Below, one piece after another: positions 1-8,900 of a stretch of 64,000 bases of DNA. The position numbers were made by a program, and so were the translations under genes. Numbering within the stretch: position 1 is the stretch's first letter; every line of letters starts with the position of its first letter. A model generated the notes under the pieces. It was not told where the DNA came from and searched no databases. It was given only the letters and a program-made list of their open reading frames with translations. Source of the stretch: Reinekea thalattae. Its GTDB lineage: Bacteria; Pseudomonadota; Gammaproteobacteria; Pseudomonadales; Natronospirillaceae. The stretch covers positions 1,798,001 to 1,862,000 of the forward strand of contig NZ_VKAD01000001.1 of NCBI RefSeq assembly GCF_008041945.1, written 5' to 3'.

Positions 1-151
1 CTGCGCGTTGCTCTTCGGAAACCCCTCGTTCGCCGCCCATAATGGTGACTGGGTCGCCGGGGATTAGATGAATGAGTGAGAAGGTCAGTATCGAGACGCC
101 TATGAAGGTTGGAATAACCATCCCCAGACGTTTTAGTATGTATTGAATCAT
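1..151 (-). CDS. dppB: Dipeptide ABC transporter permease DppB, N-terminal part
   Basis: Cut by the left window edge; only about 50 N-terminal residues are visible, starting with ATG at 151-149. They read MIQYILKRLGMVIPTFIGVS and continue into a hydrophobic helix followed by HLIPGDP, the usual N-terminus of DppB/OppB inner-membrane permeases. These form the translocation channel with DppC, and the ATPases DppD/DppF drive it. It lies downstream of dppA on the same strand, separated by a hairpin terminator, so it should be transcribed by read-through from dppA. The family assignment is confident; the exact substrate is inferred from the neighbouring binding protein. Confidence 0.85.
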   Translation of the reverse strand, partial: MIQYILKRLGMVIPTFIGVSILTFSLIHLIPGDPVTIMGGERGVSEEQRA

Positions 152-164
152 CTTTGAGCCTGAT

Positions 165-197
165 AAAAAAAGACGGCGCAACCAAATGGCGCGCCGT
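165..197 (-). terminator. Intrinsic terminator/attenuator between dppA and dppB
   Basis: On the minus strand the 7-bp arms ACGGCGC / GCGCCGT (191-197 and 173-179) are followed by a T-rich run (plus-strand A run 165-170). It lies between the dppA stop and the dppB start. It probably stops part of the transcripts, so that the binding protein is made in excess of the membrane components. Confidence 0.7.
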
Positions 198-318
198 TCA
201 TTATTTTAAATGAAGTCACCCTTATCGTTCTAAGCAGTCGTTTTAAAAAGCCGCTTTAATAGGTCATTTTAATAACAACACAACTCGATAACGGGTGAAA
301 CTCCAGCTAAAAGCAAGC

Positions 319-1920
319 TTAGTCCGCGAGTGTTACAGCATAGAAATCATGCTTACCAAACGGGCTCATCTTATAGCCAGAAACTTCATTACGCATTGGC
401 TCGAATACTACCGAGTGTGCAACAGTAATCCAAGGCGCTTGCTCTTTAAAGATAAGCTGAGACTCTTCATACAATTCTGTACGCTTAGCAACATCAGCTG
501 TCACTTTTGCTTCTTCTAACAGGTCGTTGAATTCGGTGTTACACCAGAATGCAATGTTACCGCCAGTTTCAGCCGCTGGGCAGCCAAGCAATACGTATAG
601 GAAGTTATCTGGGTCACCGTTATCACCCGTCCAACCTAGCATCGCAGTTTCGTGCTCACCATTTTTAGTACGCTCAAGGTATTCACCCCATTCGTAAGAA
701 ACGATTTCAGCCTCAACACCTACTTTCGCCCAGTCGGCTTGCATTAACTCAGCCATACGTTGTGCGTTCGGGTTATAAGGACGCTGTACTGGCATCGCCC
801 AAATGTTAGTTTTAAAACCATCTGGGTAACCTGCTTCTGCTAATAGTTTCTTCGCTTCAGCAATGTTCATGTCGTAATCAACAGTATCTTCGTTGTAAGA
901 CCACATTGTTGGTGGGATTGGGTTTTTAGCAATTTCACCGGCACCTTGGTAAACCGTATCTAAGATCGATTGCTTGTCAGTTGCCATGTTTAATGCTTTA
1001 CGCACTAGAACATTATCGAACGGAGGCTTTTGCGTGTTAAACGCTAAGTAACCAACGTTTAGGCCGTTAGACTGCATAACATTGATGTCAGACTCAGCTT
1101 TCATCTGCTCGATATCAGCAGGGTTCGGGTAAGGCATGTGGTGACATTCGCCTTTTTTCAATTTCGCATAACGTACAGAAGCATCAGGCGTAATAGAGAA
1201 AACTAAACGATCGATGTCTGACTTGCCTTCCCAGTAGCTTTCGTTAGCAACGTAACGGATAGATGAATCTTTCTGGTATGAATTAAATACGAATGGGCCG
1301 GTGCCGACTGGTGAGTTATCAACCATTTCTGGCGTGCCTTTAGCCATCATTGCATCAGCGTATTCTGATGACATGATCGATGCGAAATCCATCGCCATGT
1401 TTGCTAAGAAAGTCGCGTCTGCTTTGGTTAGGTGGAACACAACCGTCATGTCGTCGACTTTTTCAATGCTGTCGATGATGTTAGCCATGTCCATGTAACC
1501 GAAGTATTTGTATTCCTGACCACTCACTTCATGGTACGGATGATCTTCTAACAACTGGCGGTTGATACTGAACAATACGTCGTCAGCATTGAATTCACGC
1601 TTAGGAGAGAAGCTCTTAGTTTTGTGGAAGTCGACACCCTTACGTAAATGGAAGGTGTAAGTTTTGCCGTCTTCAGAAACGTCCCAGCTTTCTGCAAGAC
1701 CAGGAACAAGGCTAGTACCGCCGCGCTCAAACTCAACCAAACGGTTGTATAGCGGTACTGATGATGCGTCAAACGAAGTACCTGAAGTATAGAAAGAAGG
1801 GTTGAAACCTTCAGGGCTTGCTTCTGAACAATATACGAACGTCTTTGTTGCCGCTGCAGCGCCAGTCGAAAGGCTTATGGCCATCGTGGCGGCAGCAAGT
1901 AAATTCAAACGCTTTTTCAT
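319..1920 (-). CDS. dppA: Dipeptide/oligopeptide ABC transporter periplasmic binding protein
   Basis: This 533-aa SBP family 5 protein begins with a Sec signal peptide (MKKRLNLLAAATMAISLSTG, cleavage near AAA-AT). The mature part has typical DppA/OppA features: FVYCSEASPEGFNPSFYTSG near the N-terminus, NADDVLFSINR, the PVGTGPF turn, AFNTQKPPFDNVLVRKAL, and GWTGDNGDPDNFL near residue 430, close to the DppA peptide-binding segment. It captures dipeptides in the periplasm for DppBCDF. The start is supported by GGAG nine bases upstream of ATG. A hairpin terminator and then dppB follow. Confident for the family; dipeptides are the most likely ligand, but heme or other peptides are possible. Confidence 0.92.
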   Translation of the reverse strand: MKKRLNLLAAATMAISLSTGAAAATKTFVYCSEASPEGFNPSFYTSGTSFDASSVPLYNRLVEFERGGTSLVPGLAESWDVSEDGKTYTFHLRKGVDFHKTKSFSPKREFNADDVLFSINRQLLEDHPYHEVSGQEYKYFGYMDMANIIDSIEKVDDMTVVFHLTKADATFLANMAMDFASIMSSEYADAMMAKGTPEMVDNSPVGTGPFVFNSYQKDSSIRYVANESYWEGKSDIDRLVFSITPDASVRYAKLKKGECHHMPYPNPADIEQMKAESDINVMQSNGLNVGYLAFNTQKPPFDNVLVRKALNMATDKQSILDTVYQGAGEIAKNPIPPTMWSYNEDTVDYDMNIAEAKKLLAEAGYPDGFKTNIWAMPVQRPYNPNAQRMAELMQADWAKVGVEAEIVSYEWGEYLERTKNGEHETAMLGWTGDNGDPDNFLYVLLGCPAAETGGNIAFWCNTEFNDLLEEAKVTADVAKRTELYEESQLIFKEQAPWITVAHSVVFEPMRNEVSGYKMSPFGKHDFYAVTLAD

Positions 1921-2472
1921 TATTTAATGCTCCTGATTATCACCTTGGTACAGGTGTTTTAAAATGACTTCGAAGGCGCTCTGGTCGTCGCCGACAAATC
2001 TCGTGGCTCTTTGCAAAGCAAAAAACCTGCCTGCTTATAAAAAACTTGTCATTATTGTTAAATTTTTCACTCAAAAGAGGTCAACCGCTGTCTTGCCGAT
2101 TGTTAATCAACCTCCAGTTTAATGCCAGATTTGACAACACCACGATGCAAGCTGCGCACTAATATTGCCTAGTCGTTCACTTACTGATCGATAGTCTGTA
2201 TTATTTTGGTGCACATTTTATTCAAACTGCACATTAAAACCACCAATACTACACGCTAACTGCACGTTTGCACTGAATATGATCACTCGACGCCAGTTAC
2301 AGACATTGAATAAGCGTCAATGATGTTGTTCAATTGGTTTTTTTATCGACATAAGCCATATTGGCTTAGTTCTTGTTTACAAGATGTCCAATTAACGAGC
2401 TTGCGGCAATAAAATTCAAATCAAAGCGACTCTCTTCATTACGACTCATTACATTTTCAAAAAGGTATTTTC
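1921..2472. other. 552-bp intergenic region between divergent dppA and the arginine importer
   Basis: No convincing ORF. It should hold the divergent promoters for dppA (left) and the amino-acid importer (right). The only structure I see is a cluster of TGCAC words at 2210-2273, listed separately. Confidence 0.6.
2210..2273. promoter_or_regulatory. Cluster of four TGCAC words, possible regulator sites
   Basis: TGCAC occurs at 2210, 2228, 2261 and 2269 in the divergent intergenic region, the last two only 8 bp apart. Direct repeats between divergent transport operons are compatible with a transcription-factor binding site, but the regulator cannot be named. Confidence 0.3.
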
Positions 2473-3243
2473 ATGACAGATCGCCCTGCGCTGATTGTTA
2501 AAGACATTCATAAGACATTCGGCGAGCACGAAGTATTAAAAGGCATTTCTGTTGAAGCGAATCGAGGCGATGTGATTTCACTAATCGGCTCTTCCGGTTC
2601 GGGAAAATCCACTTTTTTACGCTGCATCAATCTATTAGAGACTCCGACTTCTGGTGACATTTGCGTACACGGTGAACAGATCGCCTTTAAGACCAACAAG
2701 TCAGGTGAACGGGTGCCAGCCAATGCTCGCCAGGTCGAGCAGATGCGTGCTCAATTATCGATGGTTTTCCAAGGCTTTAACCTCTGGTCACACATGACCG
2801 TGCTAGAAAACATCATCGAAGCACCCATGCATGTTTTAGGCTTAAGCAAAGCCGAAGCAACTGAGCGAGCTCATGCACACCTCAATCGTGTCGGCCTTTA
2901 TGAGCGCAAAGATTATTACCCTGCTCATATGTCTGGTGGCCAACAACAACGTGCCGCCATTGCTCGCGCCTTAGCCATGAACCCTGAGGTCATGTTGTTT
3001 GACGAACCCACCTCAGCATTAGATCCAGAATTAGTCGGCGAAGTATTAAAAGTCATGCGTGGCCTTGCCGAAGAAGGCCGCACCATGATCGTAGTGACTC
3101 ATGAAATGGCGTTCGCGCGTGATGTATCGAACCACGTGGTGTATTTGCATCAGGGTGAAATTGAAGAACAGGGCGACCCAAAACAGGTTTTCTCTAACCC
3201 TGAATCAGAACGTATGAAGCAGTTTTTATCACCGAAATACTGA
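2473..3243 (+). CDS. aotP: Polar amino acid (arginine/ornithine-type) ABC transporter ATPase
   Basis: This 256-aa protein of the HisP/AotP/ArtP family powers amino-acid import at the inner-membrane face. Walker [10 protein letters not shown] starts at about residue 39, the ABC signature SGGQQQR at about 154, and Walker [15 protein letters not shown] follows, then the H-loop TH. Length and the inserted segment after the first glycine loop fit HisP-type ATPases. It is the first gene of a cluster with a binding protein, two permeases and astE. The arginine/ornithine specificity is inferred from astE; histidine or lysine/ornithine transport would look the same in the ATPase. Confidence 0.88.
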   Translation: MTDRPALIVKDIHKTFGEHEVLKGISVEANRGDVISLIGSSGSGKSTFLRCINLLETPTSGDICVHGEQIAFKTNKSGERVPANARQVEQMRAQLSMVFQGFNLWSHMTVLENIIEAPMHVLGLSKAEATERAHAHLNRVGLYERKDYYPAHMSGGQQQRAAIARALAMNPEVMLFDEPTSALDPELVGEVLKVMRGLAEEGRTMIVVTHEMAFARDVSNHVVYLHQGEIEEQGDPKQVFSNPESERMKQFLSPKY

Positions 3244-3471
3244 ATTCAGTATCGAGGTACGAACAATCGGCATCTAACTACGACTAAATTGTTAATTGTT
3301 AAATAAAAATTTTTGTCGCAATGGACTGATCAAAAAACCAGCGATCAAACCCAAGCGACCGAGATTTTAACCGATGTAGGCGTTGAATTTTTTAACCTGA
3401 ACTTTAACGCTTTACGTTAGTTAAAAATGGTAGCGGGCACAGCCCAGTTTAAACACAATGGAGCAGATAAA

Positions 3472-4224
3472 ATGAAAAAAGCATTTTTAGCATTCGCTGG
3501 CGCACTAGCAATGACCAGCGCACTTGAGGCAAAAGACTACGACACTATCCGTGTTGGTGTTGACGCGCCTTACCCGCCTTTCGAATACCGCGCGCCAGAC
3601 GGCACGTTAACCGGTTTCGAAGTTGAACTGGGTAACGAAGTCTGTAAAGAGATCACTGGCAAAGAATGCGAGTGGGTAATTCAAGCTTGGGATGGCATCA
3701 TTCCTGGCCTATTGGCTCGTAAATACGACATGATCTTCTCATCTATGTCGATTAACGAAGAGCGTAAAGAACGTGTTCTTTTCTCTGACGCTTACTACAA
3801 CACACCTTCTGCGTTTTTCGCAGGTGAAGGTTTCAACCCAGCATCAAGCAACGGTACTCGCATCGGTGTACAACGTGGCACAACTCAAGATGCTTACCTA
3901 ACTGAGTTCCACAAAGACGCTGAGATTGTTCGTTACTCAACCGCTGACGATTCTATCGTTGACCTTAAAGGTGGCCGTTTAGACGCTATCTTCATCGACG
4001 CTCCAGTAGGCTATGAACTACTTGCAGGCGAAGAAAGCTTCGGTCAGGTTGGTGATTTTGTAAAAGAGCCAATCAGCATTTTCGGTGAAGGTGCCGGCGC
4101 TGCGTTCCGTAAGCGTGACACTGACCTAGAAGAAAAAGTATCTGCTGCGCTTAAAAAGCTAAAAGAGAACGGCACATACGACGCGATCATGGAAAAATAC
4201 TTCGACTTCGATATCAAAGTATAA
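3472..4224 (+). CDS. aotJ: Periplasmic amino acid-binding protein (ArgT/HisJ/AotJ type)
   Basis: SBP family 3 protein of 250 aa from ATG 3472, chosen because GGAG lies 8 bases upstream and MKKAFLAFAGALAMTSALEA is a clean signal peptide; the reading frame is open further upstream (to 3427) without such features. The mature part shows the family hallmarks IRVGVDAPYPPFEY, GFEVELGNEVC, WDGIIPGLLARKYDMIFSSMSI and the hinge segment GVQRGTT. It binds a basic or polar amino acid in the periplasm and delivers it to the permease pair downstream. A terminator hairpin follows directly. Confidence 0.88.
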   Translation: MKKAFLAFAGALAMTSALEAKDYDTIRVGVDAPYPPFEYRAPDGTLTGFEVELGNEVCKEITGKECEWVIQAWDGIIPGLLARKYDMIFSSMSINEERKERVLFSDAYYNTPSAFFAGEGFNPASSNGTRIGVQRGTTQDAYLTEFHKDAEIVRYSTADDSIVDLKGGRLDAIFIDAPVGYELLAGEESFGQVGDFVKEPISIFGEGAGAAFRKRDTDLEEKVSAALKKLKENGTYDAIMEKYFDFDIKV

Positions 4225-4250
4225 TTCTACGCAAACTTATTATTCATAAA

Positions 4251-4280
4251 GAGCAGCCGACATCGTCGGCGCTCTTTTTT
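4251..4280 (+). terminator. Intrinsic terminator/attenuator after the amino acid-binding protein gene
   Basis: GAGC-A-GCCGAC, loop ATC, GTCGGC-GCTC followed by six T. It separates the binding-protein gene from the permease genes and should lower permease expression relative to the binding protein. Confidence 0.85.
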
Positions 4281-4393
4281 AAATTCAATGGTCACCCGAA
4301 CACTTTTTAAAAATTTGTCTCTCAGCGTTTTTAAAAAGTGCTCATACATTAGCATTGCGCTATTCCAACATTTTATTTTTATTGCGAGTCATT

Positions 4394-5101
4394 ATGTTTG
4401 ATTTCCAAGGTTATGGCCCCGGCATTTTTCAGGGCGCTCTATTAACCATCCAACTGGCGCTGCTGTCGTTGCTACTGGCCTTTGTGCTTGGCCTTTTAGG
4501 TGCCTTCGGCAGAATGTCGAAACAACCGATATTGCGTGGAACAGCGACCTTTTACACAACACTGATTCGCGGTGTGCCTGATCTGGTTTGGATGATGCTG
4601 CTCTTTTTTGGCGGCCAAATTCTAGTGAATAGCTTTTTCGATTTTTTATACGACATCAGCGATGGCGTTATTGATATCTTCATGCCGTTCAATCAGTTCA
4701 CGTCTGGCGTTTTAGCCATTGGTTTAATCTTTGGTGCCTACATGGCCGAAACTTTTCGCGGTGCTATCTTGGCAGTAGAGTCTGGCCAAATAGAAGCAGG
4801 CAAAGCCTACGGCATGACACCACTGCAAATTTTTCGACGCATTCTATTCCCGCAAATGATGCGTCATGCCATTCCAGGCATTGCTAACAACTGGCAGGTT
4901 CTGTTAAAAACCACCGCCTTAGTCAGCGTCATTGGTCTTTCAGATATGGTTCGTCTAGCCGGAGAAGCAGCAAAAAACACTGGCGATCCGTTTAAATTTT
5001 TTATCCCAGTGGCCTTGGTGTATCTGCTGATATCGGCCATTTCTGACGTACTATTTAAACGTCTTACCATTGTATACAGTGCCGGCGTGGGAAGACCTTA
5101 A
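4394..5101 (+). CDS. aotQ: Amino acid ABC transporter permease (HisQ/AotQ type)
   Basis: 235-aa inner-membrane permease from ATG 4394 (MFDFQGYGPGIFQGALLTIQ matches the usual HisQ start; the frame is open to 4355, but the extra residues do not fit the family). It has about five hydrophobic helices. The ATPase-coupling EAA loop is visible as EAGKAYGMTPLQIFRRILFPQMMRHAIPG. It pairs with the next gene to form the channel. The stop is followed two bases later by the next ATG, so the two are translationally coupled. Confidence 0.88.
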   Translation: MFDFQGYGPGIFQGALLTIQLALLSLLLAFVLGLLGAFGRMSKQPILRGTATFYTTLIRGVPDLVWMMLLFFGGQILVNSFFDFLYDISDGVIDIFMPFNQFTSGVLAIGLIFGAYMAETFRGAILAVESGQIEAGKAYGMTPLQIFRRILFPQMMRHAIPGIANNWQVLLKTTALVSVIGLSDMVRLAGEAAKNTGDPFKFFIPVALVYLLISAISDVLFKRLTIVYSAGVGRP

Positions 5102-5103
5102 CG

Positions 5104-5805
5104 ATGATAGAATCTGCAATCGAAATTTTTTCTAACCCAGAAACTTGGATTCACTACTGGGGCGGTCTGACCAAAACCGTACAGCTGGTATTTTTATCGC
5201 TGCTTATCGGTGGCATCTTATCAGTACCGTTAGCCATTATGCGTGCCTCCAATAACAAGCTGATTAGCTGGCCTGTTTGGATATTCACCTACGTATTTCG
5301 CGGCACGCCACTGCTGATCCAGCTCTACATGATCTATTACGGCGTCACGCTCATTAACGGCATTCAAGAAAGCTTTTGGTGGGAAATATTCAAGCACGCC
5401 TTTTACCCAGCACTGATTGCTTTCTCTCTCAATACCGCAGCCTATACCACCGAAATTTTCCGTGGCGCAATTAAAGAAACGCCAATCGGTGAAATTGAAG
5501 CGGCCAAGGCTTACGGCATGAATTGGAGCCAGCGCATGCGACGCATCATATTGCCGAGTGCTTTTCGCCGTGCCATTCCTGCGTACAGCAACGAAGTTAT
5601 TTTTATGCTGCACGCCAGTGCCATTGCCTCAACCGTGACCATTATTGATCTACTCGGTTCTGCCTACGATATCTACTCGCGTTACTATGCGCCGTTCGAA
5701 GCCTTTATTTCTGTCGGGCTGATTTATCTTTGCCTGACTTTCGCTATCTTGGCGATCTTTAAACGCCTCGAGAAAAAACTACTTGCCCATCTCGCGCCTC
5801 GCTAA
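5104..5805 (+). CDS. aotM: Amino acid ABC transporter permease (HisM/AotM type)
   Basis: 233-aa second permease of the importer. It shows the HisM-type segments TYVFRGTPLLIQLYMIYYG and NTAAYTTEIFRGAI, and the EAA loop EAAKAYGMNWSQRMRRIILPSAFRRAIP that contacts the ATPase. It starts two bases after the preceding stop. Together with the upstream ATPase, binding protein and first permease it completes a basic amino-acid importer. Confidence 0.88.
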   Translation: MIESAIEIFSNPETWIHYWGGLTKTVQLVFLSLLIGGILSVPLAIMRASNNKLISWPVWIFTYVFRGTPLLIQLYMIYYGVTLINGIQESFWWEIFKHAFYPALIAFSLNTAAYTTEIFRGAIKETPIGEIEAAKAYGMNWSQRMRRIILPSAFRRAIPAYSNEVIFMLHASAIASTVTIIDLLGSAYDIYSRYYAPFEAFISVGLIYLCLTFAILAIFKRLEKKLLAHLAPR

Positions 5806-5910
5806 GAAGCGCTTTAAAAAAACCAGAACTTAGCCTTTAGTTTGCGTCGCCAGCGAAAGTCTAGCGGCGCTAATTACCGGCACAGCTGATAAGTCTGTTA
5901 TGCTTATGGC

Positions 5911-6969
5911 ATGACAGACAACCCTTTACAGCCCAGTAACACAGTGAAAATCAACTTTATGTTTTCTCCTCACAAAGACATGCTTGGTCACACTCTGGCA
6001 AACGCCGATAGTGAACACAAAGCTGAACACTCAATTTTATCGGCCGGTACCGAAGTCACCTTTTTAGACACCGGCATCATTAAGTTTGAACCCAATACCG
6101 CAGCAACCCAATCGCTGGTGATCTCTTGCGCTATTCACGGTAACGAAACTGCGCCAATTGAAATCGTCAACCAAATCATCAACGACCTATTGGCCGAAGA
6201 GCAAAAATGCGGCCAGCGAGTGCTGTTTATCTTTGGTAACCCTTGGGCTATGAACGCTGCCGAACGCTTTGTCGACATCAATATGAACAGACTGTTTTGC
6301 GGCCATTGGCAAACTCAAGATCTGAGCCTAAAAGAAGTTAAACGTGCCGCCAAGCTAGAAGCCTACGTCGCCAACTTTTTTGCCGAAGAACCGGTCACGG
6401 TAACTGAACGATTACATTACGACTGCCACACCGCCATTCGCGACAGTACTCGGACGCGCTTTGCCGTTTACCCATTCGTTGCTGAACGAAAATTACCTAA
6501 CAGTGAAAAAGACTTTCTGGCTCACGCGCAAATCAACACCCTGTTATTGCAGCAAAAACCCGCCAACACGTTTAGCTCGTTCAGTTCGATTAAACAAAAT
6601 GCGCAAAGCTTCACGCTCGAACTCGGCAAGGTGCAACCCTTTGGCAGCAATAACCTGGCAGACTTCAACGGCATCGACAAAGCCTTACGCAAACGCATTG
6701 CAGGCGAAACCTTACCGAGTTCTGTACAGGGCGCGGTAGAAGGCTTTGAGGTGTGCCATGAGATTGAACGTACCAGTGTTGACTGGCAGTTTTTCATCGA
6801 CGACAGCGCGACTAATTTTTCAGCCTATCCAGAAGGTTTCATGGTATGGCAAGACGGTGACAAATCTTATCAAGTAGAGAACGCCGAAGAGTATATTGTT
6901 TTTCCAAACCCCAATGTACCGATTGGTCAACGAGCAGGACTCATGCTAAAAAAAGATAACAACCTGTAG
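5911..6969 (+). CDS. astE: Succinylglutamate desuccinylase
   Basis: A 352-aa zinc carboxypeptidase-like enzyme of the AstE/aspartoacylase family. It hydrolyses N-succinylglutamate to succinate and glutamate, the last step of the arginine succinyltransferase (AST) pathway. Zinc-site signatures are CAIHGNETAPIEI (HxxE) and HYDCHTAIRDS with the third histidine; SFTLELGKVQPFG carries the family's C-terminal glutamate region. Length agrees with E. coli AstE (about 320 aa). It follows the importer by 105 bp in the same direction, which links uptake to arginine catabolism. astA, astB, astC and astD are not in the window. A possible hairpin (CCTGTAG / CTACAGG, 6963-6987) overlaps the stop codon. Confidence 0.9.
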   Translation: MTDNPLQPSNTVKINFMFSPHKDMLGHTLANADSEHKAEHSILSAGTEVTFLDTGIIKFEPNTAATQSLVISCAIHGNETAPIEIVNQIINDLLAEEQKCGQRVLFIFGNPWAMNAAERFVDINMNRLFCGHWQTQDLSLKEVKRAAKLEAYVANFFAEEPVTVTERLHYDCHTAIRDSTRTRFAVYPFVAERKLPNSEKDFLAHAQINTLLLQQKPANTFSSFSSIKQNAQSFTLELGKVQPFGSNNLADFNGIDKALRKRIAGETLPSSVQGAVEGFEVCHEIERTSVDWQFFIDDSATNFSAYPEGFMVWQDGDKSYQVENAEEYIVFPNPNVPIGQRAGLMLKKDNNL

Positions 6970-7075
6970 CCTCTTTGTGACTACAGGCTATAATTTGTCT
7001 TCCACTTCTGATTTCATTACATTTATTTAGTCATTACTCAAACAAAAATATTGATATCTACAATAGAGGCTTGTT

Positions 7076-8071
7076 ATGCATAAAACCTTAGCACTACTCA
7101 CACTCGTAGGGCTTTCTGCCTGCTCGCACGAGCACATTAATGGCCATGATCATCACAGTCACAGCAGTGATCACACTCACCATATGGAAAGCGCAAAAGA
7201 CATTACAAATATTATTTTTACAAGTTCGGCTCGGAATTGCGCTGACTATGCTAACGAGTATTCATCTCAGGTAAAGGATATTAATAAAGACACTGACTAT
7301 TCAGGGTATTTAAAAGTCTCCTTAGAAGGAGGAAAATGTACTTTCTCTACCAACGCCATTCCTAATCATGACTTTAATGATGGCTCAGATACGTTTGTTC
7401 ATAACGTATCAGAGCAAGATATTACCTATACCATTCCCCAAGCGCCGACGATCAATAGCGAAGTTACCAAGTTAAGCCTGGGTACTGACAATGCCGTGTT
7501 TTTAAACGGAGTTAAATTAGATTTACTGGCCGCAGGGTGTTTCGGAGTCGGCAACGGCTTTATTGGCTGCGGTAACACCGAACAGCCATTTAGATATGAC
7601 CCTATGTCGCCGTTAAATGATTTTGGTACCGACTCTCATAATGCGCACACACAACCTGACGGTGCTTATCATTACCATGGCAATCCATTGGCTATGTTTT
7701 CTGACGACAACAGCTCACCTTCTCCTGTGATTGGTTTTGCTGCCGATGGCTTCCCTATTTATGGTAGTTATTTTGATGACAACGGTACGATTCGAAAAGC
7801 AAAATCGAACTATGTATTAAAGGATAATGGCGGGCCAAGAAAAGACATTTCTTTTGCCGGAAAAACCTATGCCCCTGGCGGCAATTACAACGGTCAATTT
7901 ATCGATGATTATGTTTATGATGTCTCTTCAGGTGGTGATTTAGACGAGTGCAACGGCATGTTTGTAGATGGCCACTACGGCTATTACGTGACTGACAATT
8001 ACCCTTGGGTTTTAAAATGCTTCAAAGGAACCCCTGACAGCAGCTTTAATAAAGCACCTCCTGAACTTTAA
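7076..8071 (+). CDS. YHYH-domain lipoprotein
   Basis: 331-aa predicted lipoprotein. The signal peptide MHKTLALLTLVGLSAC ends in a lipobox with the acylated cysteine. A short histidine-rich stretch (HEHINGHDHHSHSSDHTHH) follows, suggesting metal binding. The body carries the motif that names the YHYH family (DGAYHYHGNP, around residue 200) and GFAADGFPIYGS. YHYH proteins are secreted or envelope proteins of unknown biochemical function. It stands alone, with a SD-like AGAGG before ATG and a strong terminator behind it. The function is not known. Confidence 0.8.
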   Translation: MHKTLALLTLVGLSACSHEHINGHDHHSHSSDHTHHMESAKDITNIIFTSSARNCADYANEYSSQVKDINKDTDYSGYLKVSLEGGKCTFSTNAIPNHDFNDGSDTFVHNVSEQDITYTIPQAPTINSEVTKLSLGTDNAVFLNGVKLDLLAAGCFGVGNGFIGCGNTEQPFRYDPMSPLNDFGTDSHNAHTQPDGAYHYHGNPLAMFSDDNSSPSPVIGFAADGFPIYGSYFDDNGTIRKAKSNYVLKDNGGPRKDISFAGKTYAPGGNYNGQFIDDYVYDVSSGGDLDECNGMFVDGHYGYYVTDNYPWVLKCFKGTPDSSFNKAPPEL

Positions 8072-8076
8072 AATGC

Positions 8077-8106
8077 AACCAAGCGATTAATAATCGCTTG
8101 GTTTTA
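8077..8106. terminator. Strong hairpin terminator after the YHYH gene
   Basis: Perfect arms AACCAAGCGATTA / TAATCGCTTGGTT (8077-8089 and 8091-8103) followed by a T run; in practice a few central bases form the loop. The A/T flanks would allow termination in both directions. Confidence 0.85.
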
Positions 8107-8140
8107 ATGACTTTGAGATGATCAGTGCGAGTAAAAGCGA

Positions 8141-8146
8141 TATAAT
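8141..8146 (+). promoter_or_regulatory. -10 box (TATAAT) placed for a leaderless smpB transcript
   Basis: A perfect TATAAT ends six bases before the smpB ATG at 8153. With normal spacing transcription would start at or very near the A of the ATG. The -35 region is weak and no clear Shine-Dalgarno is seen. Confidence 0.45.
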
Positions 8147-8152
8147 CGCAAC

Positions 8153-8638
8153 ATGAATAAACCAAAGAAAAACAAGCTACCCAACGGTGGCTCCATTGCC
8201 CAAAACAAAAAAGCTCGCCACGACTACAGCATTATCGACAAGTACGAGGCGGGCCTTTCGTTGCAGGGTTGGGAAGTAAAAAGTATGCGCGCCGGTAAAA
8301 TCCAACTGGTCGACAGCTACGTCATCTTCCAAAATGGCGAGGCCTATCTCATTGGCGCGCACATTACACCGTTAAATACCGCCTCGACTCACGTTATTGC
8401 CGAGCCTGCACGGGCACGTAAACTGTTACTGCACCGCAAACAGCTAGATGACATCGAACGTGGCACCAACCAATCTGGCTACACCGCCGTCTGCTTGGGT
8501 ATTTACTGGAAAGGCAGCAAAGTGAAAGCCGATGTAGCACTGGTAAAAGGCAAGCAACTGCACGACAAACGTGCCGCCGAAAAAGAAAAAGAATGGGGCC
8601 GCGACAAGCAACGCGTACTCAAAGCCTACAATCGCTAA
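8153..8638 (+). CDS. smpB: SsrA-binding protein SmpB
   Basis: 161-aa SmpB, the tmRNA partner that delivers tmRNA to stalled ribosomes in trans-translation. Typical features are the N-terminal [27 protein letters not shown], the core YLIGAHI, and the basic C-terminal tail [18 protein letters not shown] that reads the empty mRNA channel. The gene lies directly upstream of ssrA in the same direction, a common arrangement. No convincing Shine-Dalgarno precedes ATG 8153; a TATAAT lies just upstream. A weak hairpin GCAGGGC / GCCCTGC (8675-8704) follows the gene. Confidence 0.96.
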   Translation: MNKPKKNKLPNGGSIAQNKKARHDYSIIDKYEAGLSLQGWEVKSMRAGKIQLVDSYVIFQNGEAYLIGAHITPLNTASTHVIAEPARARKLLLHRKQLDDIERGTNQSGYTAVCLGIYWKGSKVKADVALVKGKQLHDKRAAEKEKEWGRDKQRVLKAYNR

Positions 8639-8900
8639 GCAGCTCTTTACTTTTAACGCTATCTTTTAACTCAAGCAGGGCTATTCAGTAAAAAGCTGCC
8701 CTGCTATACTCCACGCCCCTTGAAAATTAGCCAATTAAGCCGATATTCAAGGCAGGTGATTTTGTATTCACTGAACCAGATTCCTTGAGCACCAATGCTT
8801 AGAACCTTTAAAGCTTGGCGCAACTGAACGTTAATCCTTCACTTAATAAACCAGAAAGTCGGTTTCATTATTAGACAGGGTTTACGAGACACCAGTTAAA
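8639..8900. other. smpB-ssrA intergenic region
   Basis: 262 bp without an ORF. It holds the hairpin GCAGGGC / GCCCTGC (8675-8681, 8698-8704), a possible end point for smpB transcripts, and must include the ssrA promoter and the 5' leader removed from pre-tmRNA. I cannot assign the promoter with confidence. Confidence 0.4.

Noticed and set aside
295-519. Plus-strand ORF of 74 aa
   Set aside because: Antisense to the 3' end of dppA, with no coding character.
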